Part shown: positions 16,652-25,757 of the stretch, one piece after another
How the letters are laid out: each line of letters starts with the position of its first letter
How positions within the stretch are numbered: position 1 is the stretch's first letter
Assembly: GCA_938041335.1 (NCBI GenBank)
Contig: CALIAF010000012.1
Location: 1-45,263 of the forward strand
Reading direction: 5' to 3'
Source: an uncultured Ulvibacter sp.
Lineage (GTDB): Bacteria > Bacteroidota > Bacteroidia > Flavobacteriales > Flavobacteriaceae
Length of the DNA: 45,263 bases
Program-made: the position numbers and the translations under genes
The notes under the pieces: model-generated
Databases searched by the model: none
The model's input: the letters and a program-made list of their open reading frames with translations, nothing else
What the model was told of the DNA's origin: nothing

Positions 16652-18076
16652 ATGAATGTTAGCTCGTTTTACAGCTTATTAAAATCAGATTTTCCGCATA
16701 AAACAACCCTAAAACAAGATATCGCGCTACAATTAATGGCAAAATTTGCGATTGAAGACGACAAAAAAGCAGCGTTTTTGCTTAAAGGATATGCTGGAAC
16801 TGGTAAAACTACCTTGATTGGGACATTGGTAAAAAACCTTTGGCAGGCAAAATTATCACCAGTTTTGATGGCTCCAACAGGGAGAGCAGCAAAAGTAATT
16901 TCTAATTATTCTCAAAAGGAGGCTTTTACAATACATAGAAAAATCTATCAGCCTAAATCTAAAAGCGGAGGAGGAGTGACGTTTACACTTCAGAAAAACA
17001 AACACCGTAACACTATATTTATTGTAGATGAAGCTTCTATGATACCAGATGTGAATCAAGATGGTAAAATGTTTGATTCTGGTTCGTTGTTAGATGACTT
17101 AGTGCAATATGTTTATGGAGGCCATAACTGTAAATTACTACTTATAGGAGATACCGCGCAGTTGCCACCCATTAAACTAGATGTAAGTCCTGCACTGGAA
17201 CCGCGAACTTTAGAGGGTAGATATCAACTCAATGTTCAAGAAGTTGAGCTTGATGAGGTACTGCGTCAAAAATCAGATAGTGGTATTCTTTTTAACGCAA
17301 CAGAAATAAGGCAGTGTCTAGATGATGGTGTGTTTGAGCGTTTTAAGTTTGATATTTCGCAAGCTACAGATGTAATACGTCCCGTAGATGGAATGGAGGT
17401 AATGGACGCTATTAGTGATGCCTATAATGAGAACAATGACGACGATGCCGTTTTTATTGTGAGGAGTAATAAACGGGCAAATCTGTATAATCAAAACATA
17501 CGTGCCAGAGTATTATATCAAGAACAAGAACTCTCTGCAGGTGATAGATTGATGGTTGTAAAGAATAATTATTTTTGGGTGTCTTCTGAAAGCCCGGCGG
17601 GATTTATTGCGAATGGCGATATTATTGAGGTACTTGAAATTTTTAGATTTTTAGATTTATACGGTTTTCGTTTTGCTGAAGTAAAAGTACAAATGGCAGA
17701 TTACCCGAGAATGAAGGCTTTTGAAACCGTTTTGCTACTCGATACAATCACTGCTGAGACGCCTTCATTACCTTATGAAGAATCCAATAGATTATATCAA
17801 GAAGTAGCCAAGGATTATGCAGATGAAAAATCGAAGTATAAAAAATTTCAAGCCATAAAGAAGAATCGCTATTTTAATGGGCTACAAGTAAAATTCTCTT
17901 ACGCTATCACTTGTCATAAATCGCAAGGTGGACAATGGAATACCGTTTTTGTAGAGCAACCTTATTTACCAGGAGGGATTGATAAAGATTATTTGCGTTG
18001 GTTATACACAGCCGTAACTAGAGCAAAGGATAAATTATACCTTATTGGTTTTAAGGATGATTTTTTTGTAAATTAG
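16652..18076 (+). CDS. RecD-like ATP-dependent DNA helicase
   Basis: A superfamily 1B helicase, 474 residues. Walker A GYAGTGKTT near residue 49, Walker B/motif II FIVDEASMI, motif III GDTAQLPPI, the UvrD-C2 segment ITCHKSQGGQW, and motif VI YTAVTRAKDKLYLIG are all in order. It is shorter than RecD2 and lacks the N-terminal helix-hairpin-helix extension, as usual for the small flavobacterial AAA_30/UvrD_C_2 proteins. No recB or recC lies near it, so it is probably a stand-alone helicase for DNA repair or recombination; its exact role is unknown. DUF4126 follows after five bases. Confidence 0.93.
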   Translation: MNVSSFYSLLKSDFPHKTTLKQDIALQLMAKFAIEDDKKAAFLLKGYAGTGKTTLIGTLVKNLWQAKLSPVLMAPTGRAAKVISNYSQKEAFTIHRKIYQPKSKSGGGVTFTLQKNKHRNTIFIVDEASMIPDVNQDGKMFDSGSLLDDLVQYVYGGHNCKLLLIGDTAQLPPIKLDVSPALEPRTLEGRYQLNVQEVELDEVLRQKSDSGILFNATEIRQCLDDGVFERFKFDISQATDVIRPVDGMEVMDAISDAYNENNDDDAVFIVRSNKRANLYNQNIRARVLYQEQELSAGDRLMVVKNNYFWVSSESPAGFIANGDIIEVLEIFRFLDLYGFRFAEVKVQMADYPRMKAFETVLLLDTITAETPSLPYEESNRLYQEVAKDYADEKSKYKKFQAIKKNRYFNGLQVKFSYAITCHKSQGGQWNTVFVEQPYLPGGIDKDYLRWLYTAVTRAKDKLYLIGFKDDFFVN

Positions 18077-18081
18077 ACATT

Positions 18082-18657
18082 ATGGAAACAATGCAAATTT
18101 TATTAGGTGTGTGCCTGGGACTTGGTCTTGCCGCCGCAGTAGGTTTTAGAGTCTTCTTGCCTTTATTATTTTTAAGCCTCGCAGGGTTTTATGAAGTGAT
18201 TCCGCTTAGTGAAAGTTGGCAATGGGTAGGTAGTATTACTGCCATCATTGTATTAGGAATCGCTACTGTAATTGAAATTGCAGGATATTACATACCGTGG
18301 GTAGATAATGCCCTAGATACGATTGCTGTGCCATTAGCGACCATTGCAGGTACACTTGCGGTTGCAGCAACTGTAGGCGACTTAGATCCAGTAGTCACTT
18401 GGGCCTTGGCTATTATTGCTGGTGGTGGTACAGCTGCTGCCATTTCTGGCACGAGTTCTGCCGTGCGATTAACATCTACTGCTACAACGGGTGGTATAGT
18501 AAACCCCCTAGTGTCAACGGTAGAGACCGCTACCGCTTCTGTGTTTTCTGTGTTAGCTATTTTTGTTCCTATCGTTGCTGGAATCTTGGTATTGTTGCTT
18601 TTTTACTTTGTATTTCGATATTATAAAAAGAGACGTCAGAAGGTGATAAACGAATAA
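18082..18657 (+). CDS. DUF4126 integral membrane protein
   Basis: A 191-residue hydrophobic protein that matches the DUF4126 family: GLAAAVGFRVFLPLLFLSLA near the N-terminus, GYYIPWVDNALDTIAVPLATIAGTL, and a glycine/alanine-rich stretch GGGTAAAISGTSSAVRLTSTATTGG in the middle. About five membrane segments, with a basic tail (YYKKRRQK) predicted inside. Function unknown. It probably shares a transcript with the helicase upstream. Confidence 0.9.
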   Translation: METMQILLGVCLGLGLAAAVGFRVFLPLLFLSLAGFYEVIPLSESWQWVGSITAIIVLGIATVIEIAGYYIPWVDNALDTIAVPLATIAGTLAVAATVGDLDPVVTWALAIIAGGGTAAAISGTSSAVRLTSTATTGGIVNPLVSTVETATASVFSVLAIFVPIVAGILVLLLFYFVFRYYKKRRQKVINE

Positions 18658-18664
18658 ATCCTAT

Positions 18665-18672
18665 TATTTTTG
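18665..18672 (+). promoter_or_regulatory. -7 box of kdsB
   Basis: TATTTTTG matches TAnnTTTG, in the 48-base gap after the DUF4126 stop codon and 33 bases before the kdsB ATG. No -33 element seen. Confidence 0.5.
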
Positions 18673-18705
18673 TAGTATAAATCTTCACTTTTTAAAATTT
18701 CAGAA

Positions 18706-19446
18706 ATGAAAATTATTGCGATGATCCCTGCACGATATGAGGCTTCCCGATTTCCGGCGAAGTTGATGCAACCTTTGGGTGATAAAACCGTAATTTTAAC
18801 GACTTATGAAGCCACTGTGGCAACAAGACTTTTTAGTGAAGTATATGTCGTTACGGATAGTGAGATAATTGCTACGGAAATTATAAACAACGGCGGCAAA
18901 GCTATAATGAGTAAAACGCCACATGAGTGCGGTAGTGATCGCATTGCCGAAGCTGTTGCAGATATAGCGTGTGATATTATCCTTAATGTGCAAGGCGATG
19001 AGCCTTTTACTAATAGAAAAAGTCTTGAAAATCTATTGGCTGTCTTTAAAGGAACAGACTCTTATAAAATCGATTTAGCCTCTATTAGAACCCCTATAAC
19101 TAACGCAGAAGATATTAATAATCCTAACTGTGTAAAGGTGGTAACCGGTGAAGATGGTTTTGCAAAGTATTTTTCTAGAGCTCCCATACCATACAACAGA
19201 ACAGATGATACCGACGTTCTATATTATAAACACGTAGGTATTTACGCCTTCAAGAAACAAGCTATATTGGATTTCAAAAAACTTGAGATGTCACCTCTAG
19301 AAACGGCAGAAAAAATAGAGTGCTTGCGGTTTTTAGAAAACGGCAGACAGATAAAGATGGTGATATCAAACGAGACCACCTTTGGGATAGACACGCCAGA
19401 AGATTTAGCAAAGGCAAATGAATTTTTAAAACATTATTCTAATTAA
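18706..19446 (+). CDS. kdsB: 3-deoxy-manno-octulosonate cytidylyltransferase
   Basis: Activates Kdo as CMP-Kdo for lipopolysaccharide inner-core synthesis, which marks the organism as Gram-negative with LPS. The protein has 246 residues, the usual length. The nucleotide-binding start IIAMIPARYEASRFPAKL, the VQGDEPF metal-site motif, and the ETAEKIECLRFLENG segment (usually ExIEQLRxLENG) are present. The stop overlaps the next start (TAATG), indicating translational coupling with an acyltransferase. Confidence 0.97.
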   Translation: MKIIAMIPARYEASRFPAKLMQPLGDKTVILTTYEATVATRLFSEVYVVTDSEIIATEIINNGGKAIMSKTPHECGSDRIAEAVADIACDIILNVQGDEPFTNRKSLENLLAVFKGTDSYKIDLASIRTPITNAEDINNPNCVKVVTGEDGFAKYFSRAPIPYNRTDDTDVLYYKHVGIYAFKKQAILDFKKLEMSPLETAEKIECLRFLENGRQIKMVISNETTFGIDTPEDLAKANEFLKHYSN

Positions 19447-19982
19447 TGGGTTTGACAAAGTTTTTATATGCAAGAGTTTTGGGCTGGAAGATAGAAGGCG
19501 ATTTTGATCGTACTATAAAAAAGGCGGTACTTATTTGCGCACCCCATACCAGTTACTTTGATTTTATTATTTCGATACTCGCTCGAAGAATTTTAAAAGT
19601 AGAAATCAATTACGTGGCAAAAAAAGAGTTGTTTGCTTGGCCTATTGGTTGGTATTTTAGATGGACAGGCGGTGCGCCATTAAATAGAGGTAAAGCAGAG
19701 AATAAAGTAGAAGCAATTGCAGATGTAATAAAGTCCAAAGAAGAATTTAGACTTGCCTTAGCACCAGAAGGCACTAGAAAAAAAGTAGAAACATGGAAAT
19801 CTGGTTACTATTATATTTCGCTTGCAGCTGGCGTGCCTATCATTCCTGTTGGCTTTGATTACCCTTCAAAAACACTCTATATTGGGGATGCTTATTATCC
19901 TAGTGGAGATATCACTGTGGATGAACCTAAGTTAAAAGAATTTTATAAAGATATAGTGGGTCGTGTGCCAGAGTGGTCATAA
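19446..19982 (+). CDS. 1-acylglycerol-3-phosphate acyltransferase-like protein
   Basis: A small PlsC-family acyltransferase of 178 residues. Motif I is HTSYFD (the HxxxxD catalytic pair), motif II GGAPLNRGK, motif III APEGTRKK, and a hydrophobic region IIPVGFDY follows. No N-terminal membrane segment is visible. It is coupled to kdsB by a TAATG overlap, which suggests membrane-lipid or lipid A work, but the lipid substrate cannot be told. A weak hairpin follows, where it meets yebC from the other side. Confidence 0.9.
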   Translation: MGLTKFLYARVLGWKIEGDFDRTIKKAVLICAPHTSYFDFIISILARRILKVEINYVAKKELFAWPIGWYFRWTGGAPLNRGKAENKVEAIADVIKSKEEFRLALAPEGTRKKVETWKSGYYYISLAAGVPIIPVGFDYPSKTLYIGDAYYPSGDITVDEPKLKEFYKDIVGRVPEWS

Positions 19983-19983
19983 A

Positions 19984-20012
19984 AAAAACCACTTAAATGA
20001 ATGAGCGGCTTT
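19984..20012. terminator. Imperfect hairpin between converging genes
   Basis: AAAACCACTTA can pair with TGAGCGGCTTTT with one mismatch and a bulge. It lies between the acyltransferase (+) and yebC (-) and could stop transcription from both sides. Weak call. Confidence 0.4.
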
Positions 20013-20036
20013 TGTTATGTATTATAGCATTTTTTA

Positions 20037-20783
20037 TTAATCTGCACTTTCTTCCATAGTATGATACACGTTTTGCACGTCATCATCTTCTTCTAGTTTT
20101 TCTAAAAGTTTTTCAACATCTTCGGCTTGTTCTGTAGTGATTTTCTTTGTCACTTGCGGAATACGTTCAAAGCCTGACGACAAGATTTCAATGTTATTTT
20201 CCTCTAAGTAGGATTGTATGGCTCCAAAACTTTCAAAAGGGGCATAAATCATAACACCATCTACTCCTTCTTCCTCAGTCTCATCTGCCTTGTCTTCAAA
20301 GATTTCTTCTACCCCGTGATCTATTAATTCTAATTCTAGTTCTTCTAGATCTAAACCTTCTGCCTTTACTCTAAAGTTACAGGTGTGGTCAAACATAAAA
20401 ACCACTGAACCAGAAGTGCCTAAACTACCGTCTGTTTTATTGAAGTATGAACGAACATTTGCTACCGTACGGGTATTGTTATCTGTTGCTGTTTCTATTA
20501 AAACCGCAATACCGTGTTGTGCATAGCCTTCAAATAATACTTCTTTATAATCCCCTAAGCTTTTGTCACTAGCCTTTTTTATAGCACGTTCTACATTGTC
20601 TTTAGGCATATTTACTGCCTTAGCATTTTGTATCACCGCGCGTAGTCGTGAATTTGAATCTGGATCAGGTCCTCCTTCTTTAACGGCCATCACAATATCT
20701 TTCCCAATGCGTGTAAACGCCTTAGACATGGCAGACCATCGTTTCATTTTTCTTGCCTTCCTAAACTCAAAAGCTCTTCCCAT
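20037..20783 (-). CDS. yebC: YebC/PmpR/TACO1-family protein
   Basis: A 248-residue YebC-family protein. It starts MGRAFEFRKARKMKRWSAMS (the family start usually reads MAGHSKWxxIKxxK) and contains the signature RIGKDIVMAVKEGGPDPDSN and NMPKDNVERAIKKA, with the acidic middle domain. Members are annotated as transcription regulators; recent work on YebC and mitochondrial TACO1 points to relieving ribosome stalls at proline runs. Which applies here cannot be seen. It is monocistronic, with a palindrome-rich 349-base gap upstream. Confidence 0.95.
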   Translation of the reverse strand: MGRAFEFRKARKMKRWSAMSKAFTRIGKDIVMAVKEGGPDPDSNSRLRAVIQNAKAVNMPKDNVERAIKKASDKSLGDYKEVLFEGYAQHGIAVLIETATDNNTRTVANVRSYFNKTDGSLGTSGSVVFMFDHTCNFRVKAEGLDLEELELELIDHGVEEIFEDKADETEEEGVDGVMIYAPFESFGAIQSYLEENNIEILSSGFERIPQVTKKITTEQAEDVEKLLEKLEEDDDVQNVYHTMEESAD

Positions 20784-20803
20784 AAAAATTTTATTTTAAT
20801 GTC

Positions 20804-20823
20804 ATTCCCGCGAAGGCGGGAAT
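20804..20823. repeat. Small GC-rich palindrome
   Basis: ATTCCCGC-GAAG-GCGGGAAT is a perfect 8-bp stem with a 4-base loop, in the gap 20784-21132. That gap holds no gene; it also contains a REP-like pair and, near 21065-21095, a purine-rich CAGCAAAGCAGCAGAG stretch of the 'CGCAAAG' type. Confidence 0.75.
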
Positions 20824-20971
20824 CTTATCTAATCAATTATTATTTTTTAAGCCGAAATATTCCAGCTTGTATACTTGTTATGCCAAATATAAGAGTACTC
20901 TGTAATTGTACAAAGTAAAAGTGTTTATTGTTTGGGTTTATCGCAGACCAGTGTAAAACTATTTTTAATAA

Positions 20972-21030
20972 TGTCAGTCTGAGCTTGTCGAAGACCAATC
21001 ACGCGGCACTTCGACAAGCTCAGTGTGACA
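20972..21030. repeat. REP-like palindromic element, copy A (head-to-head)
   Basis: The left arm TGTCAGTCTGAGCTTGTCGAAG (20972-20993) and the right arm 21009-21030, read in reverse complement, agree at 20 of 22 bases. The spacer is 15 bases. The transcript of either strand would fold into a long hairpin. Two related elements lie at 22516-22591 and 27717-27841. Confidence 0.85.
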
Positions 21031-21132
21031 AATGTTTGTGATTTTTTAAATTTATAAAGTTATTTCACAGCAAAGCAGCAGAGTACGCAAAGAGTTTCTA
21101 CGAACACTGCAAACTGCGACTGCCACTTTTTT

Positions 21133-21414
21133 CTATCCAATCAAATCATCAATAATCCCTGCCAACTCAAAATCTTTATCTGTCACGCCATCAGCGTCGT
21201 GTGTAGATAAGAAAATCTCTAGTTTGTCATAGACGTTAGTCCATTCTGGATGATGATTAAGACGTTCTGCTTCAAAAGCAATGCGGGTCATAGAACTAAA
21301 GGCTTCTTTAAAGTTTTCAAATTCGAAAGAAGTATGTAATGCTCCATCAATATATTCCCAACCTTCCATTTCTTCTAGGCGTACGTTTATTTGGTCTTCT
21401 GTTAGTGCTTTCAT
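21133..21414 (-). CDS. 4a-hydroxytetrahydrobiopterin dehydratase (PCD/DCoH)
   Basis: A 93-residue pterin-4a-carbinolamine dehydratase, which recycles the pterin cofactor of aromatic amino acid hydroxylases. The active-site motif RLNHHPEWTNVYDKLEIFLSTHD contains the His-His-Pro and the later Trp/Tyr/His positions of the family. No phenylalanine hydroxylase gene lies in this window. Length is normal. It is flanked by non-coding DNA on both sides (140 bases upstream with no clear promoter box). Confidence 0.94.
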   Translation of the reverse strand: MKALTEDQINVRLEEMEGWEYIDGALHTSFEFENFKEAFSSMTRIAFEAERLNHHPEWTNVYDKLEIFLSTHDADGVTDKDFELAGIIDDLIG

Positions 21415-21553
21415 AACTGCGTGCTTTATGCTTTAGGCGGTATGCTTTAAGCTTTTATTATTTATTTTTTTGTCTTTTGTCATCACAAGAATATGATTTT
21501 GGCCATACTCATTGTTTTTTTCTCTTTCTTCTTTCAGCGAAGCGGTCTATTTT

Positions 21554-22408
21554 TTATAATTTCAAGCTTTCAATTTCTTCGTTCAAGGTACAATCATCAA
21601 TGACTTCTTGGACGGTAATTCTGTAATTTTTTGGGAGTTTATTTTCTTTTGGGAGAATGGCTTGAAAACTGTCTTCGTTGCTAGTAAAAACACGTTGAAA
21701 AACAGGAAATTTTCCGTGTGCTTTTTCACAGATCTCTGTAAAGAGATCTTCGTGATGGATAACATCTTCACTGGCTAAATGGAAGATGCCGATTTTGTTT
21801 TTATTGATAATGTAATGTACTTGTTGCGCTATTTTATTTACTGTGGTAATGCTAATGATTCGGTTCGGGAATACTTCAAAATTTGCTTTGTTTTTAATTG
21901 CCTCCCTTAGATGGATGAGTTCTGGCGAATATGGGCCTAATACCATGGGTAATCTTAAAATACCCACTTGATCTGGAATGGTTTTAAGTAATAACTTTTC
22001 TTCGGAAATTTTAAACTTTCCGAAGCTAGAATCTGCTGCTTGCACATCGTTCTCATACGACGGAAACTGATACGTAGCATCAAATACTTTTGAAGAAGAC
22101 ATATATAATAACCTGCATTCTGGATGCGAAGCCACATAAAATGCAATCGCTTCGTGAGCTCGATATATATCTTTTTCATCTCCTTCTATGCAAGAAATAA
22201 TAATAGTAGGAGCAACCTCAATTAAGATAGTCGCAATACTATTTAAGCAGCTGTCAAGTCTAATAAATGCTTCATTATCCTTGTAAGCTGCATCTTCCTT
22301 CTCATAGGTGCCATAAGTCACCATAAACTGGCAGAGCTCGTGATAGATCACATTACCCACAAAGCTAGTGGCGCCGAGAATGAGGACTTTATGTTTGGGG
22401 TGTTGCAT
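21554..22408 (-). CDS. RmlD-like extended SDR protein, catalytic tyrosine missing
   Basis: A 284-residue NAD(P)-binding protein of the sugar-nucleotide epimerase/reductase type. The dinucleotide loop is VLILGATSFVGN (a glycine of GxxGxxG replaced by serine). The serine strand LLYMSSSKVFDA matches the usual S(S/T)xxVF of RmlD. Where RmlD has YxxxK, this protein reads FGKFK, so the catalytic tyrosine is phenylalanine. The C-terminus resembles the substrate domain (GIFHLASEDVIHHEDLF). It may be a structural or regulatory relative rather than an active dehydrogenase. It stands between gcvT and the pterin dehydratase with no obvious pathway connection. Confidence 0.82.
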   Translation of the reverse strand: MQHPKHKVLILGATSFVGNVIYHELCQFMVTYGTYEKEDAAYKDNEAFIRLDSCLNSIATILIEVAPTIIISCIEGDEKDIYRAHEAIAFYVASHPECRLLYMSSSKVFDATYQFPSYENDVQAADSSFGKFKISEEKLLLKTIPDQVGILRLPMVLGPYSPELIHLREAIKNKANFEVFPNRIISITTVNKIAQQVHYIINKNKIGIFHLASEDVIHHEDLFTEICEKAHGKFPVFQRVFTSNEDSFQAILPKENKLPKNYRITVQEVIDDCTLNEEIESLKL

Positions 22409-22515
22409 AGATGAATAACGGGAAATGGGTTTGTATTATTTGATACTGAAAATGTTAAGCGAATACTTGTTATTCGGGGTTTTGGTATACCTTATGAATT
22501 AGCAAATTTAATTGT

Positions 22516-22591
22516 CTTCGATTGTGCTCAGACTGACATTAGTTGGGTAAATATTGCTCTAAGCTTGCCCTTCGACAAGCTCAGGGTGACA
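22516..22591. repeat. REP-like element, copy B (two half-sites in the same direction)
   Basis: Half-sites CTTCGATTGTGCTCAGACTGACA (22516-22538) and CTTCGACAAGCTCAGGGTGACA (22570-22591) share the core CTTCGAnnnnGCTCAGnnTGACA and point the same way. The second has its own small palindrome AGCTTG/CAAGCT. It lies in the 286-base gap between gcvT and the SDR-like gene, which otherwise holds no gene. Confidence 0.8.
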
Positions 22592-22694
22592 ATTGTAGTT
22601 AAAACTTCAAGAATTAATTAAACAACTAAAAGCTAAAACGTGCACCCAAGCCAAAACCCCGATTAACTTTTAACCCTTTTCCATTTAACCTTTT

Positions 22695-23780
22695 CTAACG
22701 CTTCTTATAAAAAGGCAATTTAACGACCGTAGCAGGAATCGCGTTCTTTCTAATCTGGATGTTAATCTTTGATCCTACAGATTTAAAAACTGGTGGCACA
22801 TAGCCCAAGCCTATTCCTGTACCCATAGATGGAGACATGGTTCCGCTAGTTACATTTCCTATCTTATTTCCGTTACCGTCAACGATGTCGTAACCTTGGC
22901 GCGGGATTCCGCGTTCGTCAAGCTCAAAAGCTACTAGGCACTTGTCAACACCGCGTTCTTTTTGTTTCTTTAGGTTTTCGCTATTTACAAACTCTTTTGA
23001 GAATTTTGTTATCCAGCCTAAACCTGCTTCAAGAGGAGAAGTAGTGTCGTCTATATCATTTCCGTAGAGACAGTAGCCCATTTCTAAGCGCAGTGTATCA
23101 CGAGCAGCAAGACCAATAGGTTTAATGCCAAAATCTGCTCCAGCTTCTAGGACCTTTTCCCATATCTGAGCCACCTCATCATTCTTGCAATAGATTTCAA
23201 AACCACCACTTCCAGTATATCCAGTTGCGCTGATAATCACGTGTTCTATCCCGGCAAAGTCAGACACTTTAAACGTATAAAATTTAATAGCAGATAGATC
23301 TTCACTCGTTAAAGATTGCATCGCTTCAACTGCTTTTGGCCCTTGTATGGCTAGTAGTGAAAAGCCTTCGCTTATATTTTGTAGCTCAGCGCCTACGTGA
23401 TTGTGTGCCTTAATCCAATCCCAATCTTTATCGATGTTAGAGGCATTCACCACTAACAACCATTTTTCCTCTTCAAGACGGTACACAATAAGATCATCTA
23501 CAACACCGCCGTCTTCATTAGGTAGGCAGCTATACTGCGCTTGTCCATCCACTAATTTTGATGCATCATTACTAGTAACGTGTTGTATAAGCGCTAGTGC
23601 ATTAGGCCCCATCACTAAAAACTCTCCCATATGAGATACATCAAAAACACCTACGGCATCTCTTACTGTCTCGTGTTCTGCATTAATACCCTCATAAGAA
23701 ACGGGCATATTATACCCCGCAAAAGGAACCATTTTTGCCCCTAGGGCTTTGTGTATAGATGTTAAAGCTGTGTCTTTCAT
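22695..23780 (-). CDS. gcvT: Glycine cleavage system aminomethyltransferase (T protein)
   Basis: Transfers the methylene group of glycine from the H-protein lipoyl arm to tetrahydrofolate. The protein has 361 residues, normal for GcvT. Signatures include [25 protein letters not shown], the folate-binding region [27 protein letters not shown], and [19 protein letters not shown]. gcvH and gcvP are not adjacent, as is common in flavobacteria. A well-spaced promoter stands in front, and no glycine riboswitch is seen in the leader of about 40 bases. Confidence 0.97.
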   Translation of the reverse strand: MKDTALTSIHKALGAKMVPFAGYNMPVSYEGINAEHETVRDAVGVFDVSHMGEFLVMGPNALALIQHVTSNDASKLVDGQAQYSCLPNEDGGVVDDLIVYRLEEEKWLLVVNASNIDKDWDWIKAHNHVGAELQNISEGFSLLAIQGPKAVEAMQSLTSEDLSAIKFYTFKVSDFAGIEHVIISATGYTGSGGFEIYCKNDEVAQIWEKVLEAGADFGIKPIGLAARDTLRLEMGYCLYGNDIDDTTSPLEAGLGWITKFSKEFVNSENLKKQKERGVDKCLVAFELDERGIPRQGYDIVDGNGNKIGNVTSGTMSPSMGTGIGLGYVPPVFKSVGSKINIQIRKNAIPATVVKLPFYKKR

Positions 23781-23825
23781 ATGTATGCCTAATTTTATAG
23801 GTGAATGTTATTTAAAATACCCTTA

Positions 23826-23858
23826 CAAATGTACACAGTAGGCGAGGAGGTTACCAAA
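23826..23858 (-). promoter_or_regulatory. Complete Bacteroidota promoter of gcvT
   Basis: On the minus strand TTTG (23858-23855), a 21-base spacer, and TACATTTG (23833-23826) match the -33/-7 consensus TTTG-N(19-21)-TAnnTTTG. The leader to the gcvT ATG is about 40 bases. Confidence 0.75.
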
Positions 23859-23960
23859 TTTTAATCAGAATTGTTTCTCTGCGGAAGTCAATTAGATACT
23901 ACAATTAAAATAGTGTGCATTTGTATCACTTTATTGAATGAATCAAGGCATTATTTTGTT

Positions 23961-23968
23961 TAGCTTTG
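23961..23968 (+). promoter_or_regulatory. -7 box of the TPR-HTH regulator gene
   Basis: TAGCTTTG matches TAnnTTTG. TTG at 23934-23936 is 24 bases upstream, slightly too far. The leader is about 40 bases. It diverges from the gcvT promoter within the same 234-base gap. Confidence 0.6.
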
Positions 23969-24014
23969 AGCGGTTTAATATGAACAAAATTTTAATCCAT
24001 TTGGTTATACACAA

Positions 24015-25634
24015 ATGAAAATAGCTATTTATCTATATGTTCTTTCTGCTTTAGGGATGCTATTTTTCTGCACTCCAGTAATTGCTCAAAATAAAGAGGC
24101 TGCGCTACAGTCAATTTGGGAGGATACAAGTAAATTAGATACAGTTAGGTTTAAAGCTTTAGACGACTATCATCATATAAATAACCATTCTCAACCAGAC
24201 TCAGCAATTGTAGCTTTAGATTACTACTATAATCTAGCGAAAGAAAAGAAGGCTACTAGACATGTATTTAGAGCGTTAAACAGAAAAGCAAATATATTTA
24301 GGCTCAAAGGTCAATTTGAAGAATCAAGGGATCTGTATAATCAAGCTGCAGATGTAGCGATTAAGTTAGAAAGCCCTGTTCTTCAAGCTACTATAACTGG
24401 AAATATTGGTAATATATTTCTTAAACAACAAAATTACCAAGAAGCGACATTATATTATTCGTCTGCGTTGAAGGTTTTTCAAGAGCAGAAAAATAAAAAA
24501 GGAGAGGGTAGAATGCTGCTTAGTTTAGGGAGTGTATACATGACCATTGGACATTATGATTTGGCTCTAGAGTATTATGAAAAATCGCTACCCATTTATA
24601 AAAATATTGACCCTAAAGAATCGGGTAACGCTATTATTTTAATGAATATTGGCTGGATACATCATGAGACGAAAATGTATGTTGAAGCAAAGGATTCATT
24701 TTTAAGAGCATTGGAAATACTTCAAATAAAAAATGAAAAGTTTTACATCGCAGGTTGTTATAGCTCCTTAGCTAAAATACATCACAAATTAGAACAATTA
24801 GATGAGGCAAATAAATATGCTGAAAAAAGTCTAGTTCTTAATAAGGAGCTTAATTTAGAATCTGGAATTATGGAGTCGCTATTAATTATAGCACAACTGA
24901 CTTATGAAACTAATATAGATGAAGCTACAAAAAAAGGAGAGGTCATTTTAGCTCGTTTAACACCAACTTCTACTAATTCACTAAAAGAAAAAGTCTACAA
25001 GCTTTTATATAAGTGTTATAAAACTCAAAATAAATTGGGATTATCGCTTAAAATGCATGAATTCTACACCATTTATAATGACAGTACCCAATTAGAGAAA
25101 AATAATTTTGCTGTAGCAAGAGAAGTTGTTAAAAATGATTTTGAAGTTAAGTTGTATGAGACACAACTAGAAAATGAAAAAGCTCAAACGGATCTTAAAC
25201 TAAGTCAATTAAAAAGAACGTTTGCGATAATTACAGCATCAGCACTATTAATTGGAATCATTCTATTTTTCTTCAGAAAACAAGCTTTAAGTAATCGTAA
25301 AAAAAGAGATGCATTATTAGAAGAATTAGAACATCTTAAAAAAACTAACGTTTCCACCATTGCTGTAAATTCTGGTAAATTTGAATTAGATAAGGATAAT
25401 ATAGAATTATCTCTTGATCGAAAAATTAACCAAACCGATTGGACAGTGCTTCAAATTTTATTGGAAGACCCAGTAATTCCTAACAAAGAGATTGCCGAAA
25501 AGGCTTTTTTAAGTGTTGATGGAATTGGCTCATCATTAAGAAGAATGTATGAGTATTTCGAAATCAAAGAATCGAAGTACAAAAAAATATCTTTGCTCTT
25601 AGATGCTATAAAACGCTCAAATAAAACAGCGTAA
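24015..25634 (+). CDS. TPR sensor with membrane segment and C-terminal LuxR-like HTH
   Basis: A 539-residue protein with a signal peptide (LYVLSALGMLFFCTPVIAQ), about seven tetratricopeptide repeats from residue 75 to 330 (for example YEKSLPIYKNI, KDSFLRALEILQ), a coiled coil (residues 365-400), one membrane segment (FAIITASALLIGIILFFF, about 403-420), and a cytoplasmic helix-turn-helix (about 471-535: TDWTVLQILL, IPNKEIAEKAFLSVDGIGSSLRRMYEYFEI). This topology, outside sensor and inside DNA-binding tail, is a one-protein membrane regulator common in flavobacteria. No kinase or receiver domain. The secreted propeller gene follows 123 bases later on the same strand and is a possible target; that is inference. 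Confidence 0.88.
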   Translation: MKIAIYLYVLSALGMLFFCTPVIAQNKEAALQSIWEDTSKLDTVRFKALDDYHHINNHSQPDSAIVALDYYYNLAKEKKATRHVFRALNRKANIFRLKGQFEESRDLYNQAADVAIKLESPVLQATITGNIGNIFLKQQNYQEATLYYSSALKVFQEQKNKKGEGRMLLSLGSVYMTIGHYDLALEYYEKSLPIYKNIDPKESGNAIILMNIGWIHHETKMYVEAKDSFLRALEILQIKNEKFYIAGCYSSLAKIHHKLEQLDEANKYAEKSLVLNKELNLESGIMESLLIIAQLTYETNIDEATKKGEVILARLTPTSTNSLKEKVYKLLYKCYKTQNKLGLSLKMHEFYTIYNDSTQLEKNNFAVAREVVKNDFEVKLYETQLENEKAQTDLKLSQLKRTFAIITASALLIGIILFFFRKQALSNRKKRDALLEELEHLKKTNVSTIAVNSGKFELDKDNIELSLDRKINQTDWTVLQILLEDPVIPNKEIAEKAFLSVDGIGSSLRRMYEYFEIKESKYKKISLLLDAIKRSNKTA

Positions 25635-25757
25635 TAATGTAGTTTTTTTTCTCATAAATTTCACTGATGCCACTTATTTCACGGCTACACGTGAAGACTT
25701 TTAAAGAGATTTTATTCAACTTTGTTTAACGAAAAATAAAATTAGAAGAAAATTGCT

